A stretch of DNA of 11,610 nt from Micromonosporaceae bacterium (GCA_019689695.1 JADGHA010000094.1:1-11610), one strand, 5' to 3'; positions 1 through 7,607 are shown, counted from the first letter of the stretch. The notes: generated by a model from the sequence alone, not told the origin. Translations and numbers: made by a program.

Positions 1-2787
1 CTGCGCACCCGGGCGTTCGCCGGCCAGCTGCGCGACCTGCTGCTGCGCGCCGCCGAGCGCGGGGTCCGCGCCGGCGAGCTGGCCGAGCGGGGGCAGCGGC
101 GGGGCGGGGCGGACTGGGCGGCGGCCGCGCGTTTCATGAAGGAGTACGCGTCGGTGCTCGCGCTGCGCGAGGCGACCACCCACGACTCGGTGGGCTACGA
201 CGCCGCCGAGCTGGTCCGGGCCGCGGTCGAGCTGCTGGCCGCCGACGCGCGGCTGCTCGCCGCCGAGCGGCAGCGGCTGGCCTACGTCTACGTCGACGAC
301 CTGGCCGACACCGACCCGGTGCAGCTGGAGCTGCTGGAGCTGGTCGCCGGCGGTGGCAAACCGCTGGTGGCCTTCGCCGATCCGGACTCGTCGACGTTCG
401 CGTTCCGCGGCGCGGACCCGGCCGGGGTGTCCGCCTTCCCGGACCGGTTCCGCACGGCCAGCGGCGCGGCCGCGCCCACGGTGACGCTGACCCGGTCCTA
501 CCGGGCGGGTGCGGCGCTGGTCGCGGCGGCCGCCCGGGTCGCCAGCCGGCTGCCCGGCCCGGCCCGGCACCGCGCGGTCGAGCCACTGCCGCAGGCGCCC
601 GGCGAGGTGGAGGTGTGCACCTTCCGTTCCGCGGCGAGCGAGGCGGCGTTCGTCGCGCACCGGCTGCGGGAGGCGCACCTGCGCGACGGGGTGCCCTGGT
701 CGCGGATGGCGGTGCTGATGCGCTCCGCGCACAACCAGCTGCCGCCGCTGCACCGGGCGCTGACCCAGGCCGGCATCCCGAGCGTGGTGCACGCCGAGGA
801 CCTGCCGCTGCACACCCAGCCCGCGGTGGCGCCGCTGCTGCTGTTGCTGCGGTGCGCATTGGAGCCGGACCGGCTGGACGAGCAGGCGGCGGTGGCGCTG
901 CTGCACTCGCCGCTGGGTGGCGCCGACCCGCTCGCCGAGCGCCGGCTGCGCCAGGGGCTGCGGGCGCTGGCCATGGCCGGCGGCGACCGGCGGCCGTCGG
1001 GCGAGCTGCTGGTCGAGGCGCTGCGCGATCCCACCGCGGGGGGCGCGGGGGAGCGGCGCTGGGCGGCGCCGGCCCGGGCGGTCGCGAAGCTGCTGGCCAC
1101 CGCGCGCGAGGCGGCGGCGCGGCCGGGCGCCACCGCCGAGGACGTGCTCTGGGCGGTGTGGCGCGCCAGCGGGCTGGCCGAGCGATGGGCGGCGGCGAGC
1201 CGCGGCGGCGCCGGGCACGGGCCGGGCGAGCCGGCCACCGCCAGGCAGCGGTGGGCCGCGGCCGCGGACCGCGACCTCGACGCGATCATGGTGCTGTTCG
1301 ACGCGGCGGCCCGGTTCTCCGACCGGCTGCCCGGCGCCCGTGTCGAGGTCTTCCTCGACCACGTCGAGGGCCAGCAGCTGCCCGCGGACACGCTCGCGCC
1401 GGCCGCCGACCGCGGCGACGCGGTCCGGCTGCTCACCGCGCACGCCGCCAAGGGCCTGGAGTGGGACGTGGTGGCGATCGCCGGCGTACAGGAGGGGGTC
1501 TGGCCCGACCTGCGGCTGCGCGGCACCCTGCTCGGCTCGGAACGGCTGGTGGACCTGGTCGCCGGCCGCGCCGGCACGCCCGGCACGGTGGCGGTCGGGT
1601 CGGTCGGCGAGGCGGCCGCGCAGACCTCGGCGCTGCTGGACGAGGAGCGCCGGCTGTTCTACGTGGCGGTGACCCGGGCCCGCCGCCGGGTGCTGGCCAC
1701 CGCGGTCGCCTCCGCCGCGGTCGGCGGCGCCGAGGGTGAGCAGCAGCCGAGCCGGTTCCTGGGCGAACTGAGCCCGGACCGGACCGAGGCGCAGGAACTG
1801 CCGGTCGGCCGGCCGCCCCGCGCGCTGACCCTGCCGGCGCTCGTCGCCGAGCTGCGCACCGCCGCGGCGGATCCGGCTTCGCCGGCCGCGCGGCGCCGCG
1901 CCGCCGCCGCCCAGCTGGCCCGTCTCGCCGCGGCCGGCGTGCCCGGCGCCCACCCCGACCAGTGGTGGGGGCTGCGTCCGCTCTCCGACGACCGCCCGCT
2001 CGCCGGGCCGGGCGAGCCGGTCCGCGTCACACCATCCACAATGGAGAGCGCGCTGCGCTGCAGCCTGCGCTGGCTGCTGGAGCGGCACGGGGGCGCCGCG
2101 GAGGCGTCCCCGGCGCAGGGCGTGGGAAACCTTGTGCACGCCGCGGCGATGCTCGCCGAGGACGCCAGCGCCGACCGGGCCAAGCTGATCGAGTACATCG
2201 CGGCCCGGTTCGACGCCATCGAGCTGGCCGCCCGGTGGACCGCGGGGTCCGAGCGGGCCCGGGCCGAGGCCATGGTGGACAAGCTGCTGCGCTGGCTGGT
2301 GCAGAACCCGCGGCGGCTGATCGCCATCGAGCGCGAGTTCGCGGTGCGCGTGGCGGACGATCCGGGCCGGCCGATCGAGCTGACCGGCCGGGTGGACCGG
2401 CTGGAGCGCGACGAGGCGGGCCGGCTGGTGGTGATCGACCTCAAGACCGGCAAGTCCACCTCGGTCAGCCAGGCCGATGTGGCCGAGCACCCGCAGCTGG
2501 GCGCGTACCAGCTGGCGGTCGAGGCCGGCGCGTTCGCCGAGCACGGGCTGGAGTCGGGCGGTGCGGCCCTGGTGCAGCTGGGCATCGGCGCCGAGGCCCG
2601 GGAGCAGGCCCAGCCCCCGCTGCGCGAGGCGGAGGACCCGGGCTGGGCGCGGGCGATGGTCCGCCGGGCCGCCGATACGCTGGCCGCCGCCACCTTCACC
2701 GCGGTGGTGAACAGCAAGTGTCGAGTGTGTCCGGTGCGGACCAGCTGCCCGGTGTCGGGCAAGGGTAGGCAGGTGGTGGAGCCATGA
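1..2787 (+). CDS. adnA: AdnA-like helicase-nuclease subunit (5' partial)
   Basis: This is the lagging subunit of an AdnAB-type motor-nuclease that unwinds and resects double-strand breaks before recombination. The frame is open from base 1; 928 residues are visible, and Walker A and roughly the first 100-170 residues lie off the window (family length is about 1050-1100). Numbered from the first visible codon, SF1 motifs are: motif II VYVDDLADTD with D99-D100, motif III ADPDSSTFAFRG from A126, motif V TAHAAKGLEWD around H481-D489, and motif VI ERRLFYVAVTRARR from E549. Motif II has Asp-Asp in place of Asp-Glu, and motif III has Ser130 where UvrD-type proteins carry Gln, so the motor looks degenerate. 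The C-terminal RecB/AddB-like nuclease has H713, D799 (GRVD), D813 and K815 (IDLKTGK), Q832 and Y836. C687 plus C907-x2-C910-x5-C916 match the AddB iron-sulfur pattern. Its stop overlaps the adnB start (ATGA). Family and order are clear; the symbol rests on this architecture. Confidence 0.93.
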   Translation: MRTRAFAGQLRDLLLRAAERGVRAGELAERGQRRGGADWAAAARFMKEYASVLALREATTHDSVGYDAAELVRAAVELLAADARLLAAERQRLAYVYVDDLADTDPVQLELLELVAGGGKPLVAFADPDSSTFAFRGADPAGVSAFPDRFRTASGAAAPTVTLTRSYRAGAALVAAAARVASRLPGPARHRAVEPLPQAPGEVEVCTFRSAASEAAFVAHRLREAHLRDGVPWSRMAVLMRSAHNQLPPLHRALTQAGIPSVVHAEDLPLHTQPAVAPLLLLLRCALEPDRLDEQAAVALLHSPLGGADPLAERRLRQGLRALAMAGGDRRPSGELLVEALRDPTAGGAGERRWAAPARAVAKLLATAREAAARPGATAEDVLWAVWRASGLAERWAAASRGGAGHGPGEPATARQRWAAAADRDLDAIMVLFDAAARFSDRLPGARVEVFLDHVEGQQLPADTLAPAADRGDAVRLLTAHAAKGLEWDVVAIAGVQEGVWPDLRLRGTLLGSERLVDLVAGRAGTPGTVAVGSVGEAAAQTSALLDEERRLFYVAVTRARRRVLATAVASAAVGGAEGEQQPSRFLGELSPDRTEAQELPVGRPPRALTLPALVAELRTAAADPASPAARRRAAAAQLARLAAAGVPGAHPDQWWGLRPLSDDRPLAGPGEPVRVTPSTMESALRCSLRWLLERHGGAAEASPAQGVGNLVHAAAMLAEDASADRAKLIEYIAARFDAIELAARWTAGSERARAEAMVDKLLRWLVQNPRRLIAIEREFAVRVADDPGRPIELTGRVDRLERDEAGRLVVIDLKTGKSTSVSQADVAEHPQLGAYQLAVEAGAFAEHGLESGGAALVQLGIGAEAREQAQPPLREAEDPGWARAMVRRAADTLAAATFTAVVNSKCRVCPVRTSCPVSGKGRQVVEP

Positions 2788-5700
2788 CGGCGCGTGCTGC
2801 CGGGGAGGTGCGCGGAGGTGGTCGCCACGCCGTTTTCGCCGCCGGGCCGCGGTACACCCCGGCCGAGCTGGCCGCGCTGCTCGGGCTGCACCCGCCCAGC
2901 CCGGAGCAGGCGGCCATCATCGCCGCGCCGGTGCGGCCGCTGCTGGTGGTGGCCGGCGCCGGCTCGGGCAAGACCGAGACGATGGCGGCCCGGGTGGTCT
3001 GGCTCGTCGCCAACGGGTACGCCCGGCCGGAACAGGTCCTCGGCCTCACCTTCACCCGCAAGGCCGCCGGCGAGCTGGGGCACCGCATCCGGGTCCGGCT
3101 CGCCCAGCTGGTCCGCCGGCTCGGCCGGGAAGACCAGCTCACCGGCGAGCCGACGATCGCCACCTACCACGCGTACGCGGCGCGCATCGTCTCCGAGCAC
3201 GGCCTGCGGGCCGGGTACGAGCCGTCTGTCCGGCTGCTCACCGAGGCGTCCCGCTGGCAGCTGGTGGACAGCCTGGTACGCAACTACGACGGCGACATGT
3301 CCGATGTGGACGCCGCGCCGGCCACGGTGACCGACGCCGTGCTGGCGCTCGCCGAGGAGCTGGCCGAGCACCTGGTCACCCCGGACGAGCTGGCCGCCTG
3401 GACCGGGCGGTTCTTCGCCGAGGTCCGCGGCAAGCCCGGTGCGCGGGTCTACGCCGAGGTGCGCAAGCTGCTGTCCCGCCAGCAGACCAGGCTCAAGCTG
3501 CTGCCCATCGTTCGCGCGTACGAGCAGCGCAAGCTGGACCTGGAGGCGGTCGACTTCGGTGACCAGATGGCGCGGGCCGCCCGGGTGGCCCGCCACCACC
3601 CGGAGGTCGGGGTGATCGAGCGGGACCGGTTCCGGGTGGTGCTCCTGGACGAGTACCAGGACACCAGCCACGCCCAGGTCACCCTGCTGCGTTCGCTGTT
3701 CGCCGACCTGAGCGGCGACCCGGGCGGCCGGGGGCACCCGGTCACCGCGGTGGGCGACCCGTGCCAGGCGATCTACGGCTGGCGCGGCGCCAGCGCCGGC
3801 ACGCTCGACCGCTTCCCGGCCGAGTTCGTCCAGCGCGACGGCCGCCCGGCGCCGACCTTGACGCTGACCACCAGCTGGCGCAACCGGCCGCAGATCCTGC
3901 TCGCGGCGAACACCATCTCCGCGCCGCTGCGCGATGGCGGGGCCAGGGTCCCCAAGCTCGTCGCCGCCCGCAGCGAGGCCGGCGCCGTCCACTGTGCTCT
4001 GTTGCCGACCTTCGAGGACGAGGCGGCGTGGATCGCCGACCGGATGGTGGACGCCTGGCGGGCGGCGGCCGGCGTGCCGGACGGCACCCCGCCCGAGCAG
4101 ATTCCCGTCGACCGCCGGCCGACCAGCGCGGTGCTGGTCCGCATCCGTGGCCAGATCCCGGCCATCGAGGCGGCGCTGCGGGCGCGCGGGGTGCCGGTCG
4201 AGGTGGTCGGTCTCGGTGGCCTGCTGGACACCCCCGAGGTACGGGACGTGGTGTGCACGCTGCGCGTGCTCGCCGATCCGACCGACGGCGCCTCGCTGCA
4301 GCGGCTGCTCACCGGGGCGCGCTGGCGGATCGGCCCGCGTGACCTGGTCGCCCTCCACCGGCGCGCCCGCGTCCTCTCGGCCCAGCGCAAGCGGGTCGCC
4401 TCGGCCGGGGAGCCGGACATCGTCACCGACCGGCTGGACGACGCCTCCCTGGTCGAGGCGCTGGCCGACCTCGGGCCGGAGCGGGACTACTCGCCCGAAG
4501 GGTTCCGCCGCCTGTCGGCGTACGCGGCGGAGCTGGCGGCGTTGCGCCAGCGGCTGGACCAGCCGCTGCCCGACCTGGTGTCCGATGTGGAACGCACCAT
4601 CGGGCTGGACGTGGAGGTGGCGGTCCGGGCCGGCGCTTCCGGCGGCGACGCGGGGCTGGCCCGCGGGCACCTGGACGCGCTGGGCGACGTGGCCGCCCGG
4701 TTCAGCGCGGAGAGCGAAGGCGCCACCCTGCCCGCGTTCCTGGCGTTCCTCGCCGCCGCCGAGGACGAGGAGCGCGGCCTGACGCCGGGCGAGGTCGAGG
4801 TGGCCGAAGGTGCGGTGCAGATCCTCACCGCGCACACCGCGAAGGGCCTGGAATGGGACGTGGTGGCGGTGGCCGGGCTGACCCAGGGCGTGTGGCCCGG
4901 GCCGCCGCGCAACTCCGACCACTACCTGCAGGGCATCGGCGTGCTGCCGTTCCCGCTGCGCGGCGACCGGGAAGGGCTGCCCCAGCTGCGGCTGGAGGGC
5001 GTGGCCGACCAGAAGGGCGTACGCGACGCGTGGCAGGCGTTCGAGGCGGACTGGAAGCGGCACGACGAGCGGGAGGAGCGGCGCCTGGCGTACGTCGCGG
5101 TGACCCGCGCGCGCCGGTTGCTGCTCTGCTCCGGCTACTGGTGGGGCGAGAGCGTGGTACGCCGCCGCGGGCCATCGGTGTTCCTGACCGAAGTACGCCA
5201 GTGCTGCCAGGCCGGCGGCGGGGTGGTCGACCAGTGGGCGCCGGAGCCGCCGCCGGACGCGGAGAACCCGACCGCCGAGCGGGTCGCCTCGGCGAGCTGG
5301 CCGCAGGACCCGCTCGGCGAGCGCCGTCCGGCCCTTGCCGAGGCCGCGTCGCTGGTGCTCGCGGCTCTCGACGGCCGGGAGCAGGCGCCGAGTGACGCCG
5401 CGGGCGAGGAGGCCGACCGGTGGCGGCAGGAGGTGGACCTGCTGCTCGCCGAACAGGACCGGCTGGCCAGGCGGGCCGGCGCCACCGAGGTCGTGCTGCC
5501 GGCGCAGCTCACCGTCTCGCAGCTGGCCGCGCTCCGCCGTGACCCGCAGGCGCTGGCCGGATCGCTGCGGCGGCCGTTGCCCGCCCGCCCGGAGCCGCAC
5601 GCCCGGCGGGGCACCGCCTTCCACCGGTGGCTCGAGCAGCGGTACGGGGTGGAGCGGCTGTTCGACCTGGACGACCTGCCGGGCGCGGCGGACGAGGACG

Positions 5701-6098
5701 CCGCCCCCGACGACGCGCTGGCCGACCTGCAGCGGCAGTTCCTCGCCAGCGAGTGGGCCGACCGGGTGCCGATCGAGGTCGAAGTGCCCTTCGCGACCAG
5801 GATCGGCGGGGTGGTGGTCCGTGGCCGGATGGACGCGGTCTTCGCCGACGGCGCCGGCGGGTACGACGTCGTCGACTGGAAGACCGGCCGCCGGCCGGAC
5901 GGTCCGGACGCCGACGCGGCAGCCGTCCAGCTCGCCATCTACCGGTTGGCCTGGGCCGCGCTCGCCGGCGTCCCGGTGGAGAACGTGCGGGCCGCGTTCC
6001 ACTACGTCCGCGACCAGGTGACGGTACGCCCGGCCGACCTGCTCGACGCGGAGGCGCTCACCGCCCTGATCACCGGGCTGCCGGTCGCCGAGGATTAG
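2784..6098 (+). CDS. adnB: AdnB-like UvrD-family helicase/RecB-family nuclease
   Basis: This is the lead motor of the AdnAB complex, 1104 residues, close to the known family size. In studied mycobacterial enzymes AdnB drives 3'-to-5' translocation on single-stranded DNA and its nuclease cuts the displaced 3' strand. All SF1A motifs look intact: Q-motif region P40-E41-Q42, Walker A AGAGSGKT at 57-64, motif Ia TFTRKAAGEL at 89-98, motif II DEYQDTS at 289-295, motif III VGDPCQAIYGWRG around 323-335, motif V TAHTAKGLEWD at 682-692, and motif VI EERRLAYVAVTRARR from 764. The C-terminal nuclease shows H947 (GTAFHRW), D1017 (GRMD), D1031 and K1033 (VVDWKTG), Q1049 and Y1053. Unlike the upstream partner it has no Cys cluster. 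The ATG overlaps the adnA stop by 4 bp, with a GGAG just upstream, so the two subunits should be translationally coupled. A strong hairpin follows the stop. Confidence 0.95.
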   Translation: MTARAAGEVRGGGRHAVFAAGPRYTPAELAALLGLHPPSPEQAAIIAAPVRPLLVVAGAGSGKTETMAARVVWLVANGYARPEQVLGLTFTRKAAGELGHRIRVRLAQLVRRLGREDQLTGEPTIATYHAYAARIVSEHGLRAGYEPSVRLLTEASRWQLVDSLVRNYDGDMSDVDAAPATVTDAVLALAEELAEHLVTPDELAAWTGRFFAEVRGKPGARVYAEVRKLLSRQQTRLKLLPIVRAYEQRKLDLEAVDFGDQMARAARVARHHPEVGVIERDRFRVVLLDEYQDTSHAQVTLLRSLFADLSGDPGGRGHPVTAVGDPCQAIYGWRGASAGTLDRFPAEFVQRDGRPAPTLTLTTSWRNRPQILLAANTISAPLRDGGARVPKLVAARSEAGAVHCALLPTFEDEAAWIADRMVDAWRAAAGVPDGTPPEQIPVDRRPTSAVLVRIRGQIPAIEAALRARGVPVEVVGLGGLLDTPEVRDVVCTLRVLADPTDGASLQRLLTGARWRIGPRDLVALHRRARVLSAQRKRVASAGEPDIVTDRLDDASLVEALADLGPERDYSPEGFRRLSAYAAELAALRQRLDQPLPDLVSDVERTIGLDVEVAVRAGASGGDAGLARGHLDALGDVAARFSAESEGATLPAFLAFLAAAEDEERGLTPGEVEVAEGAVQILTAHTAKGLEWDVVAVAGLTQGVWPGPPRNSDHYLQGIGVLPFPLRGDREGLPQLRLEGVADQKGVRDAWQAFEADWKRHDEREERRLAYVAVTRARRLLLCSGYWWGESVVRRRGPSVFLTEVRQCCQAGGGVVDQWAPEPPPDAENPTAERVASASWPQDPLGERRPALAEAASLVLAALDGREQAPSDAAGEEADRWRQEVDLLLAEQDRLARRAGATEVVLPAQLTVSQLAALRRDPQALAGSLRRPLPARPEPHARRGTAFHRWLEQRYGVERLFDLDDLPGAADEDAAPDDALADLQRQFLASEWADRVPIEVEVPFATRIGGVVVRGRMDAVFADGAGGYDVVDWKTGRRPDGPDADAAAVQLAIYRLAWAALAGVPVENVRAAFHYVRDQVTVRPADLLDAEALTALITGLPVAED

Positions 6099-6106
6099 CG
6101 GGTACG

Positions 6107-6141
6107 CGAACGCCCGCAGGCGATGTGCCTGCGGGCGTTCG
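6107..6141. terminator. Bidirectional intrinsic-type hairpin between adnB and the lysozyme-like gene
   Basis: A perfect 15-bp inverted repeat, CGAACGCCCGCAGGC at 6107-6121 and its complement at 6127-6141, encloses the 5-nt loop GATGT. It starts 8 bp after the adnB stop and ends 15 bp before the stop of the convergent minus-strand gene, where a shared terminator would be expected. There is no long U tract on either strand, which is usual for actinobacterial terminators. Confidence 0.85.
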
Positions 6142-6156
6142 TCGGTGTACTGGTTG

Positions 6157-6861
6157 TTACTTGGTGATGGCGTCGACCACGGCCTCCGCGTTGCCCTGGT
6201 GCTTGGCGTAGGCGTCCGGGAACGCCGAGCCCTGCACCGTCTGCGCGGCCACGGTCACCGGCATGTCCTGCCAGCCCGGCACGTCCTTCAGCGCGGTGAG
6301 GAACTTACGGGCGGAGGTGGCCGGGTCCATCAGCTGGTCCACCGGCCCCCAACCGGAGGCGGGGCGCTGCTGGAACAGGCCGACCGAGTCGTGGTCGTAG
6401 CCGGTGCCGTCGTGCGGCAGCTGTTCCGATTCGGGCAGGCCCGTGTTGGCCAGGTTACGCAGGTTGGACTCCTGCATCGCGGTGGCGACCGCGATCACGG
6501 CGGCCCGGTCGGGCAGCCCCATCTGGTGGGCGGTGTCGACGATGGTCTTGGCGTGGTCCATCTGGGTCTGGTCCAGCCCGGCCACCGGCGCCACGTTACG
6601 GGCCTGCGCGCGGCTGGCCGGCTTCGCCGCCTGCTCGCTGCGCTGCGCGGCCACCTTGCCGGTGTCCGTCGCCTTGCCCGTGTCGGCCGGCTTGGCCGGC
6701 TTCGCGGCGTCGACGGCGGCCACGGCCGCGGCCGCCTGGCCGGTGTTGGCCGGTTGCTCGGCGCTGACACCCAGCGCGATCGGGCCGGCGCCGAGGCCCG
6801 CAAGCAGTGTGGCGAGTACCAGGGCGCGCGGCTTCGCCGGGTTGAGCCGGTTCAGCTTCAT
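6157..6861 (-). CDS. Secreted lysozyme/lytic-transglycosylase-like protein
   Basis: Predicted exported muralytic protein of 234 residues. The chosen ATG at 6861 has AGGAGG six bases upstream and gives a textbook signal peptide: basic start MKLNRLNPAKPR, hydrophobic core ALVLATLLAGLGAGPIALG, and a likely cut after VSA (residue 34). Residues 35-95 form a low-complexity Ala/Pro/Lys/Thr linker with KPAxTGK-like repeats, probably spanning the wall. Residues 96-234 form the folded domain. It has AMQESNLRNLA with E131 as the likely catalytic acid, and SVGLFQQRPASGWG at 159-172, the pattern of actinobacterial lysozyme-fold peptidoglycan hydrolases. It lacks the Rpf-type CESGG core and has no LysM, NlpC/P60 or M23 domain in this window. 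The fold call is confident by pattern; the substrate bond is inferred. In-frame ATGs at 6900 and 6933 would lengthen the signal peptide and are less likely, although 6900 lies 7 nt after a possible -10 box. Confidence 0.85.
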   Translation of the reverse strand: MKLNRLNPAKPRALVLATLLAGLGAGPIALGVSAEQPANTGQAAAAVAAVDAAKPAKPADTGKATDTGKVAAQRSEQAAKPASRAQARNVAPVAGLDQTQMDHAKTIVDTAHQMGLPDRAAVIAVATAMQESNLRNLANTGLPESEQLPHDGTGYDHDSVGLFQQRPASGWGPVDQLMDPATSARKFLTALKDVPGWQDMPVTVAAQTVQGSAFPDAYAKHQGNAEAVVDAITK

Positions 6862-6907
6862 GGTGATCCTCCTGGTGACATCGTTGACGATTGCTTGCAT
6901 GTGCACA

Positions 6908-6936
6908 AGTCTAGGTGGCCGGCTCGCGCGCACCTA
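6908..6936 (-). promoter_or_regulatory. Possible promoter of the lysozyme-like gene
   Basis: On the minus strand TAGACT (6913 down to 6908) fits the actinobacterial -10 pattern TAnnnT. A poor -35, TAGGTG (6936 down to 6931), lies 17 bp upstream. Transcription would start near 6901, giving a leader of about 40 nt that contains the AGGAGG. The weak -35 leaves room for an activator such as the one suggested by the Crp-like dyad at 6947-6962. Confidence 0.4.
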
Positions 6937-6946
6937 CTGTGCTGCG

Positions 6947-6962
6947 TGTGGATGGGGTCACG
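6947..6962. promoter_or_regulatory. Crp-like dyad (tentative)
   Basis: TGTG at 6947-6950, eight bases, then CACG at 6959-6962. This matches the Crp/Fnr-type arrangement TGTG-N8-CACA except for the last base. Its centre is about 53 bp upstream of the inferred start of the lysozyme-like transcript, a position compatible with activation. Short dyads like this arise by chance, so this is only a candidate. Confidence 0.25.
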
Positions 6963-6975
6963 GACACGGCGGACA

Positions 6976-7006
6976 TCCGGGCCGGCGCCACTCAGACCGG
7001 CCCGGA
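6976..7006. terminator. GC hairpin downstream of the small minus-strand gene
   Basis: A perfect 10-bp inverted repeat, TCCGGGCCGG at 6976-6985 and CCGGCCCGGA at 6997-7006, with an 11-nt loop. It lies about 175 bp past the stop of the minus-strand gene at 7182 and upstream of the lysozyme-like promoter. It could terminate the first transcript before the second begins. No U tract follows, so the role is inferred from position. Confidence 0.45.
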
Positions 7007-7034
7007 CGAACCTCGCATACCGCACAGGCTTAAT

Positions 7035-7046
7035 GACAACGTTGTC
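7035..7046. promoter_or_regulatory. LacI-family-like operator palindrome
   Basis: GACAACGTTGTC is a perfect 12-bp palindrome with a central CG, the form typical of LacI-family operators in actinobacteria. It sits in an AT-richer patch of the intergenic region, about 174 bp upstream of the lysozyme-like start codon. No LacI regulator or sugar gene is in the window. The regulated gene would have to be the minus-strand lysozyme-like gene or a plus-strand transcript I cannot identify. Confidence 0.4.
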
Positions 7047-7181
7047 TCAGCGGCTACGGGCATGAGCGCCACAAACCGGATATTCTGCGCTGCTAACTCA
7101 TGATCAAGGCCGAGGCTGCAGGCGCACTGGCGCACCCCGGCGAACCTGCCAGAACGGGCGGGATCGGACGCCGATGGCGGA

Positions 7182-7607
7182 TCAGGCGGCCGGAGCCACG
7201 TCCGCCGATACCGTCTCGATGAGGCGCAACAGTGCCATGCCGTATGCGTCGGCGGCGTCCTCGGCGACGAAGGCTACCTCGGCGCCGTCGATCACTGCCA
7301 CCACGCGGTAGCCCGAGCTGGTCCGCTCCAGGCGGCGGAAGGTGCCGCCGAGCAGGTCGCGCAGCTGGGCCTCGTGGGGCAGCCAGATCGCCTCTTCCTT
7401 GGCCACGTCGTCCAGCGCCCACTCCACGGTGCCGTTGAAGCCGATGATCGGGCCCTCCGGCAGGTCGTGCACCTCGATGGTCATGTTGCTGAGCACGAAG
7501 ATCTCGTCGTCCAGCCCGCGATCCGGGATCGCGAACCGGTCGCCGGGTGCCGGGTGCCAGGACAGACCCGCCCGCCGGAGCCGACCGGCAAGATCGATCG
7601 AAATCAT
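7182..7607 (-). CDS. Uncharacterised small protein of an actinobacterial family often mislabelled CpaE
   Basis: A 141-residue soluble protein with no signal peptide or membrane segment. Recognisable conserved blocks are MISIDLAGRLRRAGLSW at the start, PGDRFAIPDRGLDDEIFVLS (21-40), MTIEVHDLP (42-50), IIGFNGTVEWALDD (54-67), EAIWLPHEAQLRDLLG (72-87), and a C-terminal AEDAADAYGMALL (115-127). From memory, close relatives are common in Micromonosporaceae and Streptomyces and are often labelled pilus assembly protein CpaE. That label does not fit: the protein is too short and has no Walker/ParA ATPase motif and no receiver domain. The function is unknown. The start at 7607 was chosen because the family usually begins MISIDLA; the frame stays open to an ATG at 7691, but that extension would run into the palindrome at 7675-7702. 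The ribosome site is weak (GATGAAG). It is divergent from the ArsR-like regulator and may share its control region. Confidence 0.75.
   Translation of the reverse strand: MISIDLAGRLRRAGLSWHPAPGDRFAIPDRGLDDEIFVLSNMTIEVHDLPEGPIIGFNGTVEWALDDVAKEEAIWLPHEAQLRDLLGGTFRRLERTSSGYRVVAVIDGAEVAFVAEDAADAYGMALLRLIETVSADVAPAA

Larger units (their letters stand above)
6862..7181. other. 320-bp intergenic region without a gene
   Basis: No convincing coding frame is seen here: candidate frames lack ribosome sites and family-like sequence. The right part (7010-7110) is noticeably AT-richer than the flanking genes. The region holds the weak minus-strand promoter, the Crp-like dyad, the 10-bp hairpin and the GACAACGTTGTC palindrome. 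I looked for the conserved core of the c-di-AMP (ydaO-type) riboswitch that often precedes actinobacterial wall hydrolase genes and did not find it. Confidence 0.7.

Noticed and set aside
134..1739. Several long frames overlapping adnA (minus 134-859 and 498-1586, plus 615-1739)
   Set aside because: They are low-complexity Arg/Ala/Gly translations in the shadow of a frame that carries helicase motifs V and VI.
1659..6002. A 1447-codon open frame on the minus strand, opposite the end of adnA and most of adnB
   Set aside because: Its translation is Arg/Pro/Gly/Ala/His-rich with no family-like blocks. It lies opposite well-motifed genes, and such long antisense frames are expected from strong GC bias at third positions.
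6862..7020. c-di-AMP (ydaO-type) riboswitch ahead of the wall-hydrolase gene
   Set aside because: This is a common arrangement in actinobacteria, but the conserved core segments are not present on the minus strand here.
6145..7065. A 306-codon plus-strand frame across the lysozyme-like gene
   Set aside because: It starts beside the terminator without a ribosome site, runs antisense to a gene with a clear signal peptide and AGGAGG, and has no family-like sequence.
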